DNA of 64,000 nt from Catalinimonas alkaloidigena (GCF_029504655.1 NZ_JAQFIL010000001.1:1865001-1929000); one strand, 5' to 3'. Counted from the first letter of the stretch, positions 19,388 through 29,660 are shown. Notes: generated by a model from the sequence alone, not told the origin. Translations and numbers: made by a program.

Positions 19388-21694
19388 ATGCACCCCACTG
19401 ATCCTGCTCCTGAAAACCCTAATCTCATTGCTTTTATCCCTTTTTTGTACCTTGCCTGGGCGGATGCCGACCTGACAGACCAGGAAATCAATGATCTCAG
19501 AGAAGCCATTACGGCTTTTAGCTGGCTTACCGATTCTGAGCGTAACTACCTGTATGCTCACCTTAATCCGGAACAAACCCCTTCACCCAATACTCTAAAG
19601 GGATGGCAGCGGATCATCAGGCAACATACCAACGAACTTTCCAGTGAGTTGAAGAGTACCCTGGTCACTACCGGCCTGAAGCTGGCCAACGTACACAGCC
19701 CACGCACCTCACCATCTGCAGCGATTAAAGAAGCATTGGAACGGGTTGAATCTCAGCTGGGGGTACTGGGGCGTGAGTCGCCCTATCATATACAGCGCCA
19801 GGCCCACCCCACCCAAACCAATGAACGGAACACTACCAAAAGTTTTGACCCTCAAATCATCAAGGCCGTTTTAGAGGGAGATGAGCGAGCCACCATTGAG
19901 CGCGTCAAAGCACTACTGGTTCAGGAAGAATTTGATTTTGTTTCTCCCTACATCACTGTTCGGCAGTACCGCGAGCAGGTTTTTAAGTGGTGTAAGCTGC
20001 TGGCGGATCAGGGGCTGGGTAATACGGCCTATCCCACTGAATACGGCGGAGAAGATGACATTAAAAAGTACTTCGCCATTATGGAAACCCTTTCTTATCA
20101 CGACCTGAGTATGGTGATCAAGTTTGGGGTGCAGTTTGGCTTATGGGGTATGAGTATATTGTACCTGGGAACGAAAAAACACCACGACCTATACTTACGG
20201 CCCATTGGTAGGCTGGAGTTGCCCGGCTGCTTTGCCATGACCGAAACCGGACATGGTTCTAATGTGAAAGGATTGGAAACCACGGCTACCTACGATCAGC
20301 AGGAAGGCATGATCACCATCCATACCCCTCATGAGTCGGCTGGCAAGGAATACATAGGCAATGCCGCCGCCCACGGGCAGATGGCTACCGTATTTGCCAA
20401 GCTGGTGATAGAGGAGGTAGATTATGGCGTCAATGCCTTTATTGTTCCCCTGCGTGATCAGCAGGGCGAGCTACTACCTGGTGTCCGGATTGAGGACAAT
20501 GGTCATAAAATGGGGCTGAACGGAGTGGATAACGGACGTATTTGGTTTGATCAGGTCAAAGTAGCCCGGGATGCTATGCTGGACCGCTACGCATCCATAG
20601 ACGATGATGGGAAATTTAACAGCCTAATCAGTAGCGACAATCGTCGGTTCTTTACTATGCTGGGCACTTTGGTAGGAGGCAGGGTTGGGATTGCCCGCTC
20701 TGCCTTGAGTGCGGCCAAGTCGGGCCTGACCATTGCCATTAGGTATGCTGAACAGCGGCATCAGTTTGGTCCTGAAAATGGACAGGAGGTGCCTATACTC
20801 AACTACCGCACCCATCAGCGCCGACTCCTTCCCTTACTGGCCAACGCCTATGCCGGCCACTTTGCCCTGCGCTTTCTCACCCGGCGTTTCCTGTCCCGGA
20901 CCAAGGAAGACATGAAGGAAGTGGAGGCACTTGCTGCCGGGCTAAAAGCCTGGTCAAGCTGGAACACGACCCGCACGCTACAGGAATGCCGGGAAGCACT
21001 GGGGGGCAAAGGTTATCTCTCAGAGAATAGGATTGCTCGCTTAAAAAACGATACGGACATCTACACCACTTTTGAGGGAGATAATACCGTGCTGATGCAG
21101 TTAGTGGCCAAAAGCCGCCTGGCGGAGTTCAAAAAAGAATTCGCTGACATTAATTTTTTTGGTATGGTCAACTACATCGCTGACAAAGCGCGGATCAATA
21201 TAGCAGAGAAAAACCCGATCGCCGTTCGCGAAACAAGTCGTGAGCATTTATTGGATTTTAACTTTCATATTAAGGCTTTTCGCTACCGCGAGATGAGGAT
21301 ACTGAAAAGTGCTGCTACGCGCTTCAAACATCATATTGATGAGGGCATGGACTCCTTTGACGCCTTTAACCAAACCCAGTACCATATGTTCAAGGTAGGC
21401 TTTGCCTATATTGAGCGAGTGGTTCTGGAGCAGTTCGTAGAAGAAATACAGCAGATTGAGGATGAGGCCAGCCAAGAAGTGCTGACCCAGGTCTGTCAGC
21501 TCTTTGCATTATCTCAGATAGAGCAACATAAAGGCTGGTATTTAGAAAACGGATACATGGATGGTGTTAAAACGAAAGCTATTCGTAGAGAGATCAACGA
21601 GCTATGTTGGGAGCTTAGAAAGGAAGCCTCCGGGCTCGTGAAAGCCTTTGGCATTCCGGAAAAATTATTACCTGCGCTCATAAAAGATGACTAA
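19388..21694 (+). CDS. Acyl-CoA dehydrogenase/oxidase family protein with TerB-like N-terminal domain
   Basis: The 768-residue protein has an N-terminal helical region (about 12-100, FLYLAWADADLTDQEINDLR) resembling TerB/DjlA-type domains. It is followed by an acyl-CoA dehydrogenase/oxidase body: FAMTETGHGSNVKGLETTAT (flavin/substrate segment, about 285-305), ALGGKGYL and YTTFEGDNTVL with Glu563 at the position of the acyl-CoA oxidase catalytic Glu. It oxidises acyl-CoA to enoyl-CoA with FAD. The length fits the long Bacteroidetes members. It is encoded alone, flanked by the truncated SMP-30 gene and a convergent amidohydrolase. Base composition is richer in G+C than its neighbours. Confidence 0.9.
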   Translation: MHPTDPAPENPNLIAFIPFLYLAWADADLTDQEINDLREAITAFSWLTDSERNYLYAHLNPEQTPSPNTLKGWQRIIRQHTNELSSELKSTLVTTGLKLANVHSPRTSPSAAIKEALERVESQLGVLGRESPYHIQRQAHPTQTNERNTTKSFDPQIIKAVLEGDERATIERVKALLVQEEFDFVSPYITVRQYREQVFKWCKLLADQGLGNTAYPTEYGGEDDIKKYFAIMETLSYHDLSMVIKFGVQFGLWGMSILYLGTKKHHDLYLRPIGRLELPGCFAMTETGHGSNVKGLETTATYDQQEGMITIHTPHESAGKEYIGNAAAHGQMATVFAKLVIEEVDYGVNAFIVPLRDQQGELLPGVRIEDNGHKMGLNGVDNGRIWFDQVKVARDAMLDRYASIDDDGKFNSLISSDNRRFFTMLGTLVGGRVGIARSALSAAKSGLTIAIRYAEQRHQFGPENGQEVPILNYRTHQRRLLPLLANAYAGHFALRFLTRRFLSRTKEDMKEVEALAAGLKAWSSWNTTRTLQECREALGGKGYLSENRIARLKNDTDIYTTFEGDNTVLMQLVAKSRLAEFKKEFADINFFGMVNYIADKARINIAEKNPIAVRETSREHLLDFNFHIKAFRYREMRILKSAATRFKHHIDEGMDSFDAFNQTQYHMFKVGFAYIERVVLEQFVEEIQQIEDEASQEVLTQVCQLFALSQIEQHKGWYLENGYMDGVKTKAIRREINELCWELRKEASGLVKAFGIPEKLLPALIKDD

Positions 21695-21903
21695 TCAACT
21701 GCTAAGGCTATATATACACTCTTAAATGCTATGGCTGATCCAAACTCTTTAACATATAATACAAGGGTGTTATTGAAGAACACCAGCCAAATACTTAGTT
21801 TTATCGGGCTCTTCTACACTACCAGAATTTATCAGTGTACGGCAATTAAACTTGAATAGGGATTCACGATTTTTCAAAATGCCAAAGTGGGGCTAAGTTC
21901 ATT

Positions 21904-23166
21904 TTACTCCTCGGCTTTGTTAGGATTTTCCACAATCCAGTAGGGACGGGAAATTCCATTGAGGTCATAAACTACATCACCTGCACGGATGGTGAGTTCG
22001 CATTGTAGCTTTTGTGTGCCATCCATTCTGTACCCTCCCGAGTCAATAAAGCCAAACTCTCCTTCCTGCAGGCTGAATACTGCGATATCGGCTATCGCTC
22101 CTTCACTCAGGTGGCCCAGCTCTTCGCGGTGGATCACCTGAGCGGGTTTCCAGGTAGAAGCTGTTATTACTTCTGCCAGCGACATCTCCATGTTCAGAAA
22201 CTTGGACATGATATTGAGTTGATCTTTCATCCCCGCATTCATACTGCCGGTATGCAGGTCGGTGCTGATTGTGTTAGGACGAAAGCCCTCTTTCATGGCG
22301 GGAATTGCCTGACGGAAAAGGAAGCTTCCTCCACCATGCCCTACATCAAAAATGATTCCTCGTTCCTGGGCCTCATATACGTAGGGTCTTACATGCCCTC
22401 TTTCATCTACTACAGGTATTCTGCCCGGCACATGTGCGAAAGTGTGCGTAAAGATATCACCGGGGCGTAGCTTCTCCATAAATAGGGTCTCAAGCGAAAG
22501 GGGCGGGATATGCCCGCCAAAGTCAATCATCACCGGTACGTTGGCCATCTCACCGGCGATTACTGCCTGCTCTACCGGCTTCCATTCCGGACCTGCGTAA
22601 TGGGCTACTTTTACCCCTACAATCTCAGGGTAGCGCTGCGCCATCATGCCGGTCATCTTACCATCCATATCGTTTAGATTCTGCTCATAAGGCCCTCCTT
22701 TCATGCCGGAGCCTACAATATTGAGGAAAGAAAGCACCCTTGTTTTGGACTGGTCTATGGTTTGTTCCTTAAAAGTATTGAAGTTTTTCCAGCCAGCTCC
22801 CCCCACATCTACAATGGTAGTTATGCCTACCCGGAAGGTAAAACCATCAGGAGGAAGTGCAGTAAAGCTATTGCTGAGGTAAGCATCCGGCTCAGTACCG
22901 TGAAAATTATGGGAGTGGATGTCAATGAGGCCGGGGGTAACATATAAGCCACTGGCGTCAACTACTTTTTCTGCCTCAGCCTCGGAAATATTTTTCGCTA
23001 CCCGGGCAATACTGTCTCCGCTGACAGCAATGTCCATTACTTCGTCAATATTATTTTTAGGGTCTATTACATGCCCTCCTTTGAGGAGAAGGCTATAGTT
23101 TTGTGCCTGGATATGGGTGGCCAGCAGGCAGAAGAACAAAAGAAATATAGGTAATTTGATTCGCAT
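21904..23166 (-). CDS. Exported amidohydrolase/deacetylase-family metallohydrolase
   Basis: I chose ATG 23166; a longer TTG start (23214) would put 16 residues before a clean signal peptide (MRIKLPIFLLFFCLLATHIQAQ). In the longer numbering the metal site shows His100/His102 (IDIHSHN), Lys202 (VGVKVAHY), His257 and His261 (FTHTFAH), His293 and Asp319 (STDLHTG), all as expected for the dinuclear amidohydrolase superfamily. Its relatives are the Atu3266/EF_0837-type deacetylases, often paired with SelA-like PLP enzymes, as here. The gene is 118 bp downstream of the PLP gene and ends the SusCD operon. A periplasmic role on an imported amino-sugar or N-acyl compound is inferred. Confidence 0.9.
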   Translation of the reverse strand: MRIKLPIFLLFFCLLATHIQAQNYSLLLKGGHVIDPKNNIDEVMDIAVSGDSIARVAKNISEAEAEKVVDASGLYVTPGLIDIHSHNFHGTEPDAYLSNSFTALPPDGFTFRVGITTIVDVGGAGWKNFNTFKEQTIDQSKTRVLSFLNIVGSGMKGGPYEQNLNDMDGKMTGMMAQRYPEIVGVKVAHYAGPEWKPVEQAVIAGEMANVPVMIDFGGHIPPLSLETLFMEKLRPGDIFTHTFAHVPGRIPVVDERGHVRPYVYEAQERGIIFDVGHGGGSFLFRQAIPAMKEGFRPNTISTDLHTGSMNAGMKDQLNIMSKFLNMEMSLAEVITASTWKPAQVIHREELGHLSEGAIADIAVFSLQEGEFGFIDSGGYRMDGTQKLQCELTIRAGDVVYDLNGISRPYWIVENPNKAEE

Positions 23167-23284
23167 GGTGTAGAGTATATAGAAAAGGTTAATAAAAGGG
23201 AAAACAGGCGACAAAGACCAGAAGCGGATGCCAGGTAGCGGACATATACGCTAGCCAGGCTCCTGCCTCCGGTCTACGAAAAGA

Positions 23285-24511
23285 CTAAGTACTTGCCCCG
23301 GAGAGTGCCTGCTGAAGACGAGTGGCTACAATCCTTTCCTGCCCGGGACGCATCATCCAGGTGGTTATGCTGATAGAACCCTTACCACCACCGGCGACTT
23401 CTATTGAAGGATGACCGCTGCGCAACACTTCTTTGAGCTCATCGCCGGAGATCTTTACTTTTTTAGTATTCCAGGAGACCCCTAGGGTAGGTACATGATT
23501 AGCAATCGGAGGCACATGTATATCAGTGGTGACCCCTTTCACAGACTTTGCGGCATCAGCGATATGGGCCACCTGATCTTCCCATAGCTTCCACTCTTGG
23601 TCCCGGTCACTATTAAGAAAAGCTTCCAGTGCGGCCCACATGCCCAGTATCTCTTCTTTGTTGATCTTCATCCCTCTACCAACAGTGTCCCCCCTGGGAG
23701 GAGCACTAAGTCTGGCAGCGGCAATCAGGTCTTTTTTACCAAGGAGTAAGCCTGCACTCTGTGGCCCTCGCAAGCCTTTACCCCCAGAGAAACAAACCAG
23801 GTCGTAGCCCATTTGGGTATATTTCCATAGGTTTTCTACAGGGGGTACATCAGCGGCGCAGTCGTTCATAGCAGGAATATCATGTTTCTTGGCTACTTCC
23901 AGCCATTCTTCTACACTGATCTCTCCATTGGGCTCAAAGGTGTTGATGTAGAGCATCATGGCAGTGTTTTTATTGATGGCTTTTTCCAGCTCTTCTTTGG
24001 TTTCTACTTCTACGACTTTCACCCCACAGTTACGCACAGCATGGGCATAGCCAATGTTATGTGCTTTCTGAATGATAACTTCTGTCTTCATGCCGGTGCC
24101 TTCCAGGTGAGGAATTTGTGCTGCTTTCTTAGGATCCATGCCAGTGAGCACACCTGCCATGCCAAAGGTCATGGCAGAAAAAGCCCCGGAAGTGACCGTA
24201 GCAGCTTCACATTTTAGCATTTGTGCGATTCTTTCGCCCACTTTATCCTGTAGCTCATCCAGCATTACATAGTGCTGGGAAGCATAGTTATAGGCATCCT
24301 TCATCTCTTCGCGTAGCAGCGAGCCGGTCATGGCCGTATAAGTGCCTGCTGCGTTGATGAAAGTGCGTACTCCCAGTTCGGCAAAATAGTCGCGGTAGAG
24401 AGGAGCGGCTGTTGATGCCATCACGGAAGTGAAAGGGGCACTTCCTCCTATAATGCCTCCCACCAAGGGTAGGGCAGAGAGGCGTTTGATCAATTGTCTT
24501 CGGTCTAGCAT
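23285..24511 (-). CDS. SelA/DgaE-like PLP-dependent enzyme with Tat signal
   Basis: A 408-residue fold-type I PLP enzyme of the selenocysteine synthase-like/DgaE (D-glucosaminate-6-phosphate ammonia-lyase) group. The PLP lysine is Lys245 in FSGGKGLRGPQS; NDCAAD (about 216-221) holds the cofactor-ring Asp. The N-terminus DRRQLIKRLSALPLVGGII is a twin-arginine signal, so the enzyme should fold with PLP in the cytoplasm and then be exported. It starts 6 bp after the SusD stop, clearly in the same transcript. With the following amidohydrolase it forms the pair known from amino-sugar-acid or D-amino-acid breakdown. The substrate is not known. Confidence 0.9.
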   Translation of the reverse strand: MLDRRQLIKRLSALPLVGGIIGGSAPFTSVMASTAAPLYRDYFAELGVRTFINAAGTYTAMTGSLLREEMKDAYNYASQHYVMLDELQDKVGERIAQMLKCEAATVTSGAFSAMTFGMAGVLTGMDPKKAAQIPHLEGTGMKTEVIIQKAHNIGYAHAVRNCGVKVVEVETKEELEKAINKNTAMMLYINTFEPNGEISVEEWLEVAKKHDIPAMNDCAADVPPVENLWKYTQMGYDLVCFSGGKGLRGPQSAGLLLGKKDLIAAARLSAPPRGDTVGRGMKINKEEILGMWAALEAFLNSDRDQEWKLWEDQVAHIADAAKSVKGVTTDIHVPPIANHVPTLGVSWNTKKVKISGDELKEVLRSGHPSIEVAGGGKGSISITTWMMRPGQERIVATRLQQALSGAST

Positions 24512-24517
24512 ATTGAT

Positions 24518-26068
24518 TTACTTATCCCACCAAACTTTACTGGTCAATAAATTACCTTCTCCCTGTCGATCTACAGCTTCCAGAAAATTAGGTCCATTGA
24601 TTGTGCCTTCTGAATCAGGAATTACAAAACGTGTGGGAATTCTACCTCCTGTCAGGTTTCCGGGATAATTGGTTGGAACCAGATCAGGATATCCTGTACG
24701 TCTCCATTCTGCAAAGATTTCATATTCATCCAGAAACAGACTCACCCATTTTTGAGTATGGATGGCTTCCATCTTTTCCTCAAAAGTTCCGGCAGCAGGA
24801 AAAGGATTATTCTCTACGTAAGCATCAATTCTACTGACAGCAATATCTCCTGCACTACCAAAACGGCTCCACTGCCTCATTCCAGCCCTGACCGCTACTT
24901 CATAAGTTTCGCCTGCATCTCCACTGTACCAGCCGCGAATAGCAGCTTCTGTCAACAAAAGTTGGGTTTCAGCATTGGTGAATACCAGCAAAGGAGCATC
25001 ATATTTAAGAATGGTATTAGGATTAGGTTCAGAGAAAGTGGCGAATTCAGCAGGCTTGCTATTAAATACCGCATTGGGCATGCCTTGCTGCAAGCTAGTA
25101 GATGTATCTGCTACATACTCACCTGTAGGCGACTGCACCCAAAGCACAGAAATTACATTCAGACGAGGATCACCTGTATTTTTAAGATGGTCAATGAACG
25201 TCTTAGCAAGTTTTCCACCTTCCACATTGTCTTCGTTTTGCGGGTCCAGATAGTCGCCTCTCATCAAAGCCCAAGCGATAGGATTGCGGCTGTCAATCTG
25301 TGAGCCATCTACATAATCAATGGCCGCCACATCGCTGTCTTCCAAAATCACTCCACCGGCAATGGCTTTTTGCACCCAGCTTTGTGCCGCTGCCTCATCT
25401 ACTTCGGTTAAACGCATTCCCAGGCGCAGCATGAGTGAATAAGCGAATTTTTTCCACTGATCCACGTTGCCGCTATACATCAGGTCGGCGTTACCGAAAG
25501 TTTCTTTGGTTGCATCCATAGCTTTCGCAGCTTCCTCCAGTTCGTTTAGCATATCCTCATAGATAAACGATTGTTCATCATATTTAGGCGTATAGATTTT
25601 TTCAATAGAACCTTTGCCAGCTTCCGTATAAGGTATATCTCCATAAAGGTCGGTTAAATGATGGAAGATATATACCCGCCATATACGTGCTACTGAACGT
25701 TTATTGACATCCTCAGCATCTTCAGATACTGACAAGAGTACTTCCTCAATTTCGTTGACTGCAGTGGGATAAGCTACTGAGAAATAGGACTTTGAATATC
25801 CATCGTTAAAATATTTATCTCCTGCGGCAGGTACTTCTTTGTAAGTAGCAAACTGCTGCATGGATCCTCCGATGGTCAGGGCTGCGGTACCAAAATAGCT
25901 GATGTCAACGGCATCCAGTTGGGCTTTGGTGAACAGAAATTCAGGTACGATGTCAGAATAAGCATCGGGATTTTCATTCAGTTCAGCCAGGCCATCATCG
26001 CAGGCAGGCAATAAGATAGCCAACAGGGATGCGAAGAAAAATATATTTTTTAAGAAAAGATTATTCAT
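24518..26068 (-). CDS. SusD/RagB-like outer-membrane lipoprotein (SusD-like_2 group)
   Basis: About 516 residues from ATG 26068 (a GTG lies one codon earlier). The leader ends at Cys23 (LLPACDD), followed by LNENPDAYSDIVPEFLFTKA, typical of the SusD-like_2 group. The C-terminus has SLFLDEYEIFAEWRRTGYPD and ends in the KVWW segment. It captures the ligand for the SusC encoded 19 bp upstream. This SusD subgroup is often linked to peptide or amino-compound uptake as well as glycans, which fits the downstream PLP enzyme and amidohydrolase; that link is inference. Confidence 0.94.
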   Translation of the reverse strand: MNNLFLKNIFFFASLLAILLPACDDGLAELNENPDAYSDIVPEFLFTKAQLDAVDISYFGTAALTIGGSMQQFATYKEVPAAGDKYFNDGYSKSYFSVAYPTAVNEIEEVLLSVSEDAEDVNKRSVARIWRVYIFHHLTDLYGDIPYTEAGKGSIEKIYTPKYDEQSFIYEDMLNELEEAAKAMDATKETFGNADLMYSGNVDQWKKFAYSLMLRLGMRLTEVDEAAAQSWVQKAIAGGVILEDSDVAAIDYVDGSQIDSRNPIAWALMRGDYLDPQNEDNVEGGKLAKTFIDHLKNTGDPRLNVISVLWVQSPTGEYVADTSTSLQQGMPNAVFNSKPAEFATFSEPNPNTILKYDAPLLVFTNAETQLLLTEAAIRGWYSGDAGETYEVAVRAGMRQWSRFGSAGDIAVSRIDAYVENNPFPAAGTFEEKMEAIHTQKWVSLFLDEYEIFAEWRRTGYPDLVPTNYPGNLTGGRIPTRFVIPDSEGTINGPNFLEAVDRQGEGNLLTSKVWWDK

Positions 26069-26087
26069 CACTGTAAGATTTAAATGA

Positions 26088-29000
26088 TTAAAATTTCACC
26101 ATCAGGTTTACACCAAAACTGCGGGTTCTGGGAACACCAAAAGCTTCCAGACCCTGTGCGTTTCCATTGGTGTAACTGGACTCCGGGTCAAACAAGTCGG
26201 TATGTTTATGCAGTATGGCAAGATTACGACCTACCAATGAGATGGAGGCAGATTGAAGCTTAATAAAATCCAGCTTTTCTACCGGAAGGTTGTAGCTGAA
26301 AATTACCTGACGAAGTTTGATGAAGCTTCCATTGTACACAAAAATATCCGTATAGTTTTTATGGTTATCATAATAGGTGTCAAGTTCTTCTATAGGTACT
26401 ACCCTCTCATAAGGATTTCCTTCTTCATCTACACCGGAGAGTTGTAAGCCATTTTCTCTGCCAGGTAGTGTTGCCTTTGTCAGACCGAAACGGTGAGAAT
26501 ATTGCGCCAGATTGGAGTAAATTGAGTTGCCAAATTTACCATCCAGCAATACATTCAGGGAGAAGTTTTTGTAACGAAAATCATTGGTCATTCCCATGGT
26601 TAGAGGAGGCACACCCAGGCCCAGTTCTTCAATGTCACTACGCACCTCATACCCACTATTGGTATTAAAAACTACCTGTCCATTTTCATTGGTTTTCATT
26701 CTGTAGCCTTTGATGATACCGTAAGGTCTGCCCACTTCATTCTGAATAGAACCACCTCCGATTCCGCTGCCTACCTGCACTGTGTTCAACCCTTCCGCCA
26801 GACTGATGATCTCACTTTTATTGTAGGCCATGTTGTAGCTTACATTCCAGTTGAAATTGCTGCTGCTCACTGGTCTGCCGGTTAACAACAATTCAATCCC
26901 TTTATTATTCAGCTCGCCCACATTGAGCAATGCCCTTCTATAACCGGATGCTTCTGAAACATTCGTCTGGACAATATCATCTGTAGTGGTACGGTTATAC
27001 AGGGTTAAATCTATGCCTAAACGGCTTTCCATCAGTTGTACATCAATACCTGCTTCGTAGGTAGTAGAGGTAAGGGGGCGGAGGTCAGGATTGGTTACCA
27101 GATCGGTAGAAATTTGCTGCACAGGTCTTCCGTTATGCCCGCCCTGCACCATGTCGAAAGTCTGATTGATCAAGTAAGGATCAGGTGTGGCACCACCTAC
27201 CTGTGCCCAGGAGCCTCTCAGCTTGACAAAGCTTATGGCATTGGGCAGATCAACTGCTTCCGATAAAATGAAGCTACCGCCAATGGAAGGATAAAAGATG
27301 CTGTTGTTTTCAGGACTCAGCGTAGAAAACCAATCCTGACGTCCGGTTAATGATAGATATAACAGCCCTTTGTAGTCCAGATCCGCAGAACCAAACAGGG
27401 AATTGGTAGCCGTTACCCGATTATCAGGTGTCACAGTCAGGGTGGCCAGGTTGGTATAGCTGTAGAAGTAAGGAATGGTAAACTGACTTCCATCAATGGA
27501 GGTGGCATTATTCACTCCTTTTTGTCTGTTTCCGCCCACCATGGCTGTGAGGTTGAAGTTGTTTAGGAAAGAAGTATTGTAATTCAATGTCAGCATTGCA
27601 TTGGTTTCAGATACGTCTGATTTGAGCGACTCATATCTTCCCTGAGGTTCAAAGGCGGTATTGTAAGGGGTAATGCCCACATAATCAAAATTGTAAAAGT
27701 CACGGCTTACACTCCCTCTGATGTACAGGTTATCCAAGATGTCGTACTGAAGATTGGCCTGACCGATGAAACGGTTTTTCTCATCATTGTTCTGGTAGCG
27801 ATTGACCACCCAATAGGCATTGTTGGCCACAGGAACGGGATTCCATTCAATCTCTCTACCGTTTTCATCATAACCGGGCGCCAGACTTCTGATATCCACT
27901 GTATTGGCTACCAGATGCGTTGCCCAACCGGCATTGTAATCGGCATAGCCGGTACCCGGCCTGTTATTGGCTTCTTCCAGGTTATACTGCACAACAGTTT
28001 CAAAGCTGAGTCTTTTACCCAGATAGGCATTCAGATTAAGATTTGTAGTTTTTCGATTGAAGCTGGAATTGGGAACCACACTTTCTACGTCCATATCGGA
28101 CAATGACAATCTAAAGTTCACATTATCGCTGCCACCACTCAGGGCTACGGTATTGACAAAAGTAACGCCTGTCCTGTAAAAGTTTTTGATGTTATCTTTT
28201 ACATTAACTGGTGAATAAGGACGCTCTACGCCGTCAAACTGAATGGAAGGTTCACCGTCCATAGGTGCGCCGAAAGACAGACGACCGGAACTCAGGGCTT
28301 CAGCTTGGGTAAGGGGTTTTCTTCCATCAAAGCCCTGCCCATATTCATATTGATAATCAGGAAACATGGACGGCGTATCAAAGGTAAGGTTACCGTTGTA
28401 TTCTACGCCTATCCCTTTCTGCCCTTTACCTCTTTTGGTGGTAATCAAAATGACGCCATTGGCCGCTCTTGAACCGTACAATGCTGCCGCTGCTCCCCCT
28501 TTCAGTACGCTGATAGTTTCAATATCATCAGGGTTGATACCGGCGATACCATCTCCCCTGTCTACATTGATACCTTGTCCACTGGTGGTAGAACCTCCAC
28601 CGGGAATGGAATTATCAATGGGCATACCGTTTACCACATAGAGTGGCTGGTTATCGCCTACCAATGATCCGTTTCCCCTAATGATAACGCGGCTGGAACC
28701 ACCGGGACCTGTGGCTAGGCCTGTGGCATTGACACCAGCTATTTTCCCAGTCAAAGCATTGGCCACATTGGTTTCCCTGGCCTGAGTAAACTCTTCCCCC
28801 TTCACTTCAGAAACGGAATACGCCAGTGCCTCTCGCTTACGCTCTATACCCAAAGCAGTTACCACCACTTCAGTTAAAGATTGTATGTCCTGTGAAAGGA
28901 CCACATCTATGACGCTTCTTCCTTCAATATTTACCTCTTCGGTGGTATATCCGATGGAAGAGAAGACCAAGGCAGTAACTTCATCTCCTACGCTCAGCTT

Positions 29001-29564
29001 GTAATTGCCGCTGATATCGGTCACTGTACCTGAATTGGTTCCTTTGGCCAGAATATTCACTCCGGGAAGTCCTTCTCCGGATTCTATGTCTGTCACTTTA
29101 CCGCTGATGGTTTGCTCCAGCGTTTTTTGAAAATTTTTCAAACCGGAGCTCAGATATACCTGGGGCCGAGCCAGCAACTGCTGATTTACCTGTGATAAGT
29201 CATGATTGCTGACTGTTTTATTCTCCACTTTTTTAATCTGCTGAGAAGCATTTTCCTCCAGAATGACAAAGACATTGCTCTTAATTTTTTCGTACTTCAA
29301 ACCCAGTGGCTTAAGTACATGGTAGAGCGCATTTTCTAGTTCTTTGTAGTCAATATGACTTTCGTCCACTGTTTTGTCTTTCACGTCCTGATCCTGAAAA
29401 ACAATACTCACCTTGTGCTGTGTTTCAAACTTTAGCAACACTGATTTCAGGGATTGCTGGTTGTCCTGGTCATCGGGATGAATGCGTTCATGAAACGCCA
29501 ACTGGGCTGCTGCTGCGGTAAAGAGGAAGCATACGATTAAAAAAGACATAAAAAGTCTCTTCAT
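26088..29564 (-). CDS. SusC/RagA family TonB-linked transporter with STN domain
   Basis: I chose ATG 29564, which gives a clean signal peptide (MKRLFMSFLIVCFLFTAAAAQ); ATG 29585 would add seven residues. Domains in longer numbering: STN (about 45-110), carboxypeptidase-like sandwich (about 159-232), TonB box TEVVVTALGIE (about 238-248), plug with VIIRGNGSLVGDNQPLYVVNG, then the barrel to the C-terminal LMVKF. The STN domain matches the FecR gene immediately upstream. It imports the substrate for the SelA-like/amidohydrolase pair at the end of the operon. Confidence 0.95.
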   Translation of the reverse strand: MKRLFMSFLIVCFLFTAAAAQLAFHERIHPDDQDNQQSLKSVLLKFETQHKVSIVFQDQDVKDKTVDESHIDYKELENALYHVLKPLGLKYEKIKSNVFVILEENASQQIKKVENKTVSNHDLSQVNQQLLARPQVYLSSGLKNFQKTLEQTISGKVTDIESGEGLPGVNILAKGTNSGTVTDISGNYKLSVGDEVTALVFSSIGYTTEEVNIEGRSVIDVVLSQDIQSLTEVVVTALGIERKREALAYSVSEVKGEEFTQARETNVANALTGKIAGVNATGLATGPGGSSRVIIRGNGSLVGDNQPLYVVNGMPIDNSIPGGGSTTSGQGINVDRGDGIAGINPDDIETISVLKGGAAAALYGSRAANGVILITTKRGKGQKGIGVEYNGNLTFDTPSMFPDYQYEYGQGFDGRKPLTQAEALSSGRLSFGAPMDGEPSIQFDGVERPYSPVNVKDNIKNFYRTGVTFVNTVALSGGSDNVNFRLSLSDMDVESVVPNSSFNRKTTNLNLNAYLGKRLSFETVVQYNLEEANNRPGTGYADYNAGWATHLVANTVDIRSLAPGYDENGREIEWNPVPVANNAYWVVNRYQNNDEKNRFIGQANLQYDILDNLYIRGSVSRDFYNFDYVGITPYNTAFEPQGRYESLKSDVSETNAMLTLNYNTSFLNNFNLTAMVGGNRQKGVNNATSIDGSQFTIPYFYSYTNLATLTVTPDNRVTATNSLFGSADLDYKGLLYLSLTGRQDWFSTLSPENNSIFYPSIGGSFILSEAVDLPNAISFVKLRGSWAQVGGATPDPYLINQTFDMVQGGHNGRPVQQISTDLVTNPDLRPLTSTTYEAGIDVQLMESRLGIDLTLYNRTTTDDIVQTNVSEASGYRRALLNVGELNNKGIELLLTGRPVSSSNFNWNVSYNMAYNKSEIISLAEGLNTVQVGSGIGGGSIQNEVGRPYGIIKGYRMKTNENGQVVFNTNSGYEVRSDIEELGLGVPPLTMGMTNDFRYKNFSLNVLLDGKFGNSIYSNLAQYSHRFGLTKATLPGRENGLQLSGVDEEGNPYERVVPIEELDTYYDNHKNYTDIFVYNGSFIKLRQVIFSYNLPVEKLDFIKLQSASISLVGRNLAILHKHTDLFDPESSYTNGNAQGLEAFGVPRTRSFGVNLMVKF

Positions 29565-29621
29565 TACGCGTAGATTGTGCGACATAATGTTTAAATTTAA
29601 AATTGATTTACTTAATACATG

Positions 29622-29657
29622 ACCTGCTTAACTCAATTTCCCCCTGAGTGGGCAGGT
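29622..29657. repeat. Nested hairpin between fecR and susC
   Basis: ACCTGC (29622-29627) pairs with GCAGGT (29652-29657), and ACTCA (29631-29635) with TGAGT (29645-29649). It lies directly after the FecR stop codon. The T run follows on the plus strand, so it is a terminator shape for antisense transcription. On the sense (minus) strand it would be a structured leader between the fecR and susC cistrons, possibly modulating relative expression. Confidence 0.5.
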
Positions 29658-29660
29658 TTT

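Noticed and set aside
22012..22470. Long plus-strand frame opposite the amidohydrolase gene
   Set aside because: It is a shadow of a strongly supported gene with intact metal-site motifs on the other strand.
29622..29657. Intrinsic terminator for fecR
   Set aside because: The T run lies on the plus-strand side of the stem, so it does not fit termination of the minus-strand fecR transcript.
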